Assembly: GCA_016285615.1 (NCBI GenBank)
Contig: JAEERB010000045.1
Location: forward strand, 1 to 16,971
DNA length: 16,971 bases
Origin: Bacteroidales bacterium
GTDB taxonomy: Bacteria; Bacteroidota; Bacteroidia; Bacteroidales; WCHB1-69
Reading direction: 5' to 3'
Both the position numbers and the translations under genes were made by a program. Positions 14,529 through 16,971 of this stretch are shown here, one piece after another; the stretch's first letter is position 1; each line of letters opens with the position of its first letter. Below the pieces are notes generated by a model. That model saw only the letters and a program-made list of their open reading frames with translations. It ran no database searches and was not told the origin of the DNA.

Positions 14529-14547
14529 GGGCGACAATCGTATCAAA
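14529..14547 (-). repeat. Retron a1 element
   Basis: On the minus strand this reads TTTGAT-AC-GATTGTCGCCC. It pairs with the a2 element at 14285-14301 (GGGTGACAATC-ATCAAA): 6 plus 11 base pairs with one G-U and a 2-nt AC bulge on the a1 side. Such a distant pair at both ends of the ncRNA is the structural hallmark of retrons. Confidence 0.85.
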
Positions 14548-14720
14548 GAACTTAAGGTAAAGGTTTGGTTAAATGAAAGATAAAAACAACGTGGTATGTG
14601 TTATCTTTCGCGACAAAGATAGTATATAAGAATGCAATTTTGGTGCATTGTTGAAAACTTTTTTTGGGGGGATTTTAATCCGTGGAACAATTCGATGCAA
14701 ATCCACAAAATATCAGGATA
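14548..14720 (-). promoter_or_regulatory. Spacer between nuclease gene and retron ncRNA
   Basis: The 173-nt spacer holds the retron promoter (14614-14621) and its two inverted repeats, and a leader with no ORF of note. A stretch of C then A on the minus strand (CCCCCCAAAAAAA, 14658-14670) follows a 4-bp hairpin, but there is no T-run, so no terminator for the upstream nuclease gene is supported. Some read-through into the retron is possible. Confidence 0.4.
14614..14621 (-). promoter_or_regulatory. -7 box of the retron operon
   Basis: Read on the minus strand, TATCTTTG fits TAnnTTTG. It lies 67 nt before a1, which would give a leader of about 60 nt. The box is the left half of an inverted repeat, TATCTTT-6 nt-AAAGATA (14621 to 14602). 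A second one, AATGCA-7 nt-TGCATT (14631-14649), lies near where a -33 element would be. These could be operator sites. No matching -33 TTTG was found. Confidence 0.55.
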
Positions 14721-15815
14721 TTACGCTTGTTTTGTTTCGCGTAAAAGAAAATCTGTCAAAATCTTTGTGTCTGGGAGTGATAGTTTATATGTGGAAACAA
14801 ACAGATGATTATCCATTCCTGCCAGGGCATACTCAACCATTTTCTTTCCTTTCCGAGTACAAAGTAAAATACCAACGGGAGGATTATCTCCTTCATTCAT
14901 TTCATTTTCCCGATAATATGATACATAAGCATTTAATTGGCTGAGATCAGCATGTTTGAACTCATCGTCTTTTAACTCAACAATCACACTGCAGTGTAAT
15001 ATGCGATTATAAAACACAAGGTCAGCATAATAGTACTCATCGTCAATAATCATTCTCTTCTGTCTTGCTTCAAAACAGAAACCCTTGCCCATTTCAAGTA
15101 AAAACTCTTGCAAATGAGATATAAGTGCATTTTCTAATTCTGTTTCTGTAATCGCCTCGGGGCGTAATCCGAGAAACTCAAGAGAGAACGGATTGTTAAT
15201 GGATAAAGCAGAAGACGAGTGCTTTTCGTTAGTTTTTGCCAAGAGAAGTGCAGGCGTCTCGCTTATTCCGGCACGATAATATAGATTGGTAGATATCTGC
15301 CGACGGAGTTCTTTTACGCTCCAACAACCACGAATACATTCCGTTTCGTAAAAATATCGAGCCATGGGATCATCCACAGTCATAATCTCTCTAATATGCG
15401 AAAAAGAGAGTTGTGATATGATTTTTTCCGCTGCCGTTTGTAAAAAGTGCGACGCCGTCGCACTTTTTCCTTCCAAATATGGCTTTATTTGAGGATACTT
15501 GAGGTAAAAGGATCGTGATACTTTGAGCAATGTCACATTTATACCACGCTTATTCACTTTTTCAGCAATTCTCTCAAGTAACTTATCACCATATTTTGCT
15601 TTATCGTTCCCGTGTTGTTCATATTCCACAATATAGTATCCTATCACATAATTTCTAACAGTAGAAAACCGATTTATCGCTTTCACTGCTGCTGAATAAG
15701 CGGAGTTATGTATTTGGTCGATTAAATTTGTCAAATGACTGAATGTGCGGGCCGTTTCCTCTGCCCAGCCCACAGGTAAATTATATCCAACAGAAACATT
15801 GGACGCGAATGTCAT
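14721..15815 (-). CDS. DUF1016 (YhcG-type) PD-(D/E)XK nuclease-domain protein
   Basis: This 364-aa protein has the two-part DUF1016 layout. The N-terminal helical domain (about 25-185) has 'GYYIVEYEQHG' (59-69), 'GINVTLLKVSRSFYLKYPQI' and 'FYETECIRGCWSVKELRRQISTNLYYR' (155-181). The C-terminal PD-(D/E)XK nuclease domain (about 215-360) has D265 in 'YYADLVFYNR', the catalytic 'VIVELKDDEF' (E280, K282) and 'QLNAYVSYY'. Members are often found in defence islands and next to restriction systems; the function is poorly defined. It has its own TAATTTTG promoter 17 nt upstream and ends 174 nt before the retron a1. The hinge 'GKSATASHFLQT' (117-128) is encoded by a perfect palindrome. All catalytic residues are present, so the gene is likely intact. 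Confidence 0.9.
   Translation of the reverse strand: MTFASNVSVGYNLPVGWAEETARTFSHLTNLIDQIHNSAYSAAVKAINRFSTVRNYVIGYYIVEYEQHGNDKAKYGDKLLERIAEKVNKRGINVTLLKVSRSFYLKYPQIKPYLEGKSATASHFLQTAAEKIISQLSFSHIREIMTVDDPMARYFYETECIRGCWSVKELRRQISTNLYYRAGISETPALLLAKTNEKHSSSALSINNPFSLEFLGLRPEAITETELENALISHLQEFLLEMGKGFCFEARQKRMIIDDEYYYADLVFYNRILHCSVIVELKDDEFKHADLSQLNAYVSYYRENEMNEGDNPPVGILLCTRKGKKMVEYALAGMDNHLFVSTYKLSLPDTKILTDFLLRETKQA
15442..15468. repeat. Perfect palindrome inside the DUF1016 coding sequence
   Basis: Bases 15442-15453 (AAAAAGTGCGAC) are the exact reverse complement of 15457-15468, with a GCC loop on the plus strand (GGC on the coding strand). The GC-rich core stands out in an AT-rich gene. It is read in frame as K-S-A-T-A-S-H-F, in the variable hinge between the N-terminal helical segments. 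It looks like an intrinsic terminator (stem plus T-run on both strands) yet lies in mid-gene. Confidence 0.8.
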
Positions 15816-15831
15816 ATCTTTTAAATTTTTG

Positions 15832-15839
15832 CAAAATTA
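15832..15839 (-). promoter_or_regulatory. -7 box of the DUF1016 gene
   Basis: Read on the minus strand, TAATTTTG is an exact TAnnTTTG match, ending 16 nt before the ATG at 15815. It is followed by CAAAAATTTAAAAGAT. The short leader resembles that of the CLC gene. No clear -33 element was found in the very AT-rich upstream text. Confidence 0.55.
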
Positions 15840-15908
15840 CAAAAATTTTATAAAATAACATGAGGTTATTTAGAAAAAAAAGACAAGCACTATTATATTG
15901 AAAAACAA

Positions 15909-16223
15909 CTAATTTCCAAAGCAAATCTTACAAGGCGTTTTGTGCATTTCATTTTCAGCTTTTCCGATAGTAACCTTTACTATATCTGCTTTGCATGCTT
16001 TCAAGCCGTTGCAGTTTGAGCGGCTATGATACCTTGTGGCCGACGTGCCCGTGCAAACATAGACGTATGTTTCGCCACTGATACCACTCTCCTGCCCTTG
16101 CACATCGGTCTGTGCTTCTACTTTTGTTTCGGCTTTTTTAGGTTGCGGTTTTTCCGGACGATGCGGAGCGGCAAAAGTGGCGGTGGAGAAAAGGAGGATG
16201 AAGGAAAAAAGGAAGGGTTTCAT
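15909..16223 (-). CDS. Small secreted Cys/His-motif protein
   Basis: This 104-aa protein has a signal peptide (1-18 or so, 'MKPFLFSFILLFSTATFA', probable cut after AFA), then a Pro/Lys/Glu-rich linker (19-50). The compact C-terminal module (54-101) has the pattern C57...Y-H66...C71-N-G-L..C77...P-C98-K-I-C101. I recall this 'VYVC...YH....C.GL..C...pCk.C' module from many Bacteroidota small secreted proteins and tails of larger ones. It looks like a metal-binding or disulfide-stabilised fold of unknown role, perhaps binding the wall or metal. The start is the ATG that begins the signal peptide. It lies upstream of, and on the same strand as, the DUF1016 gene but is separated from it by that gene's own promoter. 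Confidence 0.7.
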   Translation of the reverse strand: MKPFLFSFILLFSTATFAAPHRPEKPQPKKAETKVEAQTDVQGQESGISGETYVYVCTGTSATRYHSRSNCNGLKACKADIVKVTIGKAENEMHKTPCKICFGN

Positions 16224-16387
16224 AGGAAGTATATTTATTCGTTTGGGTCTATACTTAAAAGATAATCTAATTTTGTGGTTTCACGAAAACGGCATTACAG
16301 TTCGCAGATTCGTTCTAAATGTACCAACTGTGACGGTGTGAATGCAATACCTTCTCGCATTCCATCAGCGAGTTAAGTACTCTATTA
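16224..16387. other. 164-bp spacer, no gene seen
   Basis: No ORF or RNA gene is visible. Two small overlapping inverted repeats lie in the middle: GAATGC (16341-16346) with GCATTC (16358-16363), and CTCGC (16355-16359) with GCGAG (16369-16373). Neither has a T-run. A loose TATCTTTT box on the minus strand, about 35 nt before the small secreted protein gene, could be its -7 element, but this is weak. Confidence 0.35.
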
Positions 16388-16971
16388 TCAACAGATTGCA
16401 TAGATTATCTCTATAAATTTCATTGCAAAATTACGAAATGTTTTTGACAAAAAGTACGGGGGCGGAAAATAGACAGATAGCACCACATAAAGAAACATTC
16501 CAGTCACAGTGAAACCGGCAATCTTCCAATTGCGCTGTCTCCTATCAAACTCCTCCGGTGTTATTTTATTTTTCACTTTATCCCATGCCCATCGGTTTCC
16601 CATTGTTCCTAAATAAAATGGCATAAACCAGTGGATTATAGGCACAAAACAGAACCAAGCCAAGCCAACAGAATTGCCCATCCCCCATAACCAATTCAGT
16701 AAAAAAGCCCCCCAGTTCCATTGATCAATACACAGGGGTTCGGTTTGTTGTCCTTGACAAAATTGTTTTTTATCTCGTGAAATATCAACTATTCTTGATT
16801 CCGTTTGTATCACCATATCACAATCTTTACACTCTTTTTCATCGTAATCTATGGTAGCGTTATGATATTCGCAATAATCAATTGTTGTCTCAGGTTTTAC
16901 ATCCTGCACTCCCATGGCTGATGTCCCAAGATTATCTAGAGTAACATTTTGTGAAACAATACTTTTAAAAG
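16388..16971 (-). CDS. Membrane protein with zinc-ribbon-like N-terminal part; frame open at window end
   Basis: From the first ATG in the window (16915) the product is 175 aa. The frame is open without a stop to the right edge (reading ..SIVSQNVTLDNLGTSA before that Met), so the real start may lie outside. Visible parts, numbered from that Met: a possible zinc knuckle C15-x2-H18...C29-x2-C32, a polar linker, then a Trp-rich membrane block 'WNWGAFLLNWLWGMGNSVGLAW' (67-88) continuing to 'GNRWAWDKVKNKITPEEFDRRQRNWKIAGF', and a second hydrophobic helix (132-152). The 'NWGAF...W.WG..N...GN.WAW..K......F...Q..W' text matches a small two-helix membrane family in Bacteroidota, often mislabelled in databases. 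Its function is unknown to me. Confidence 0.6.
   Translation of the reverse strand, partial: FKSIVSQNVTLDNLGTSAMGVQDVKPETTIDYCEYHNATIDYDEKECKDCDMVIQTESRIVDISRDKKQFCQGQQTEPLCIDQWNWGAFLLNWLWGMGNSVGLAWFCFVPIIHWFMPFYLGTMGNRWAWDKVKNKITPEEFDRRQRNWKIAGFTVTGMFLYVVLSVYFPPPYFLSKTFRNFAMKFIEIIYAIC

Larger units (their letters stand above)
14285..14547 (-). ncRNA. Retron msr-msd non-coding RNA
   Basis: The 263-nt minus-strand region directly upstream of the RT has the expected retron layout. a1 (14547 to 14529) pairs with a2 (14301 to 14285). msr-like hairpins are: 14511-14486 (AGTCGG/CCGACT stem continued by GGG/CCC), 14484-14465 (GTCTGC/GCAGAC, plus two inner pairs and a CTAT loop) and 14462-14435 (CGGGC/GCCCG enclosing GTCC-TCA-GGAC). 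A small TGTTCA/TGAACA hairpin follows at 14418-14403, then the long msd hairpin at 14380-14311. The priming G may be 14516 (in TTAGA) or 14522. A possible competing stem, ACTGA/TCAGT, places TTAG in its loop. The structure was read by eye; no folding energy was calculated. No real ORF occupies this region. Confidence 0.85.

Noticed and set aside
14648..14944. 98-aa plus-strand ORF opposite the end of the DUF1016 gene
   Set aside because: Mostly antisense to a well-supported conserved gene; no family features.
16341..16373. Small overlapping inverted repeats as a terminator of the membrane protein gene
   Set aside because: Stems of 5-6 bp with long loops and no T-run; too weak to call.

Overview
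The window looks like a chromosomal segment of a Bacteroidota bacterium, most likely Bacteroidales and possibly Prevotella-like. The evidence is: TAnnTTTG -7 promoter boxes in front of several genes; AT-rich leaders without clear Shine-Dalgarno sites; gene families typical of this group (DUF1343/NamZ, CBS-containing CLC, LTA-synthase-like sulfatase-fold protein, IorAB without a ferredoxin tail); and spacers full of short TTCACAATT/TTCAAAATTC-type repeats. The genus call is inference.

Layout. 1-1379 (+): the end of a DUF1343/NamZ-type muramidase gene, a PAP2 phosphatase and a small HEYGH putative metalloprotease, packed like an operon. 1376-4106 (-): a type IA topoisomerase III whose stop overlaps the metalloprotease stop, and an unrecognised 205-aa helical protein that ends in an intrinsic terminator. 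4107-4428: a repeat-rich spacer ending in the promoter of iorA-iorB-(YbhN/LPG-synthase-TM-like membrane protein), 4429-7776 (+). 7990-9771 (+): a CLC anion transporter or channel with CBS domains. 9916-11808 (+): an LtaS/MdoB-like phosphoglycerol-transferase homologue. Related short repeats sit in each spacer of this half.

11862-16971 (all on -) is an accessory region that looks lower in GC by eye and is probably a defence island. Its core is a retron. A TAnnTTTG promoter at 14614-14621 precedes a structured non-coding region. That region is bounded by an a1/a2 pair (14529-14547 with 14285-14301: 17 base pairs with one G-U and a 2-nt bulge) and contains msr-like hairpins and a long msd-like hairpin. 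It is followed by a reverse transcriptase with YADD and both retron hallmarks, NAxxH and VTG. The RT is followed at once by a stand-alone DnaB-C/RecA-fold ATPase and then an 82-aa Smr-domain protein, which look co-transcribed. I do not recognise this effector pair from the well-characterised retrons. The ATPase lacks the usual helicase Arg finger and ends in a tail very like the SSB C-terminal tip. Upstream, on the same strand but with its own promoter, is a DUF1016 (YhcG-type) PD-(D/E)XK nuclease whose hinge is encoded by a perfect GC-rich palindrome. The island then has a small secreted Cys/His protein and a membrane protein with a zinc-ribbon-like N-terminus that is open at the window edge.

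Working model (inference): the RT and ncRNA make an RNA-linked cDNA that holds the ATPase/Smr module in check or guides it. The SSB-like tail may link the module to the host or phage replication and repair machinery. No CRISPR array, rRNA, tRNA, IS element or att site was found.
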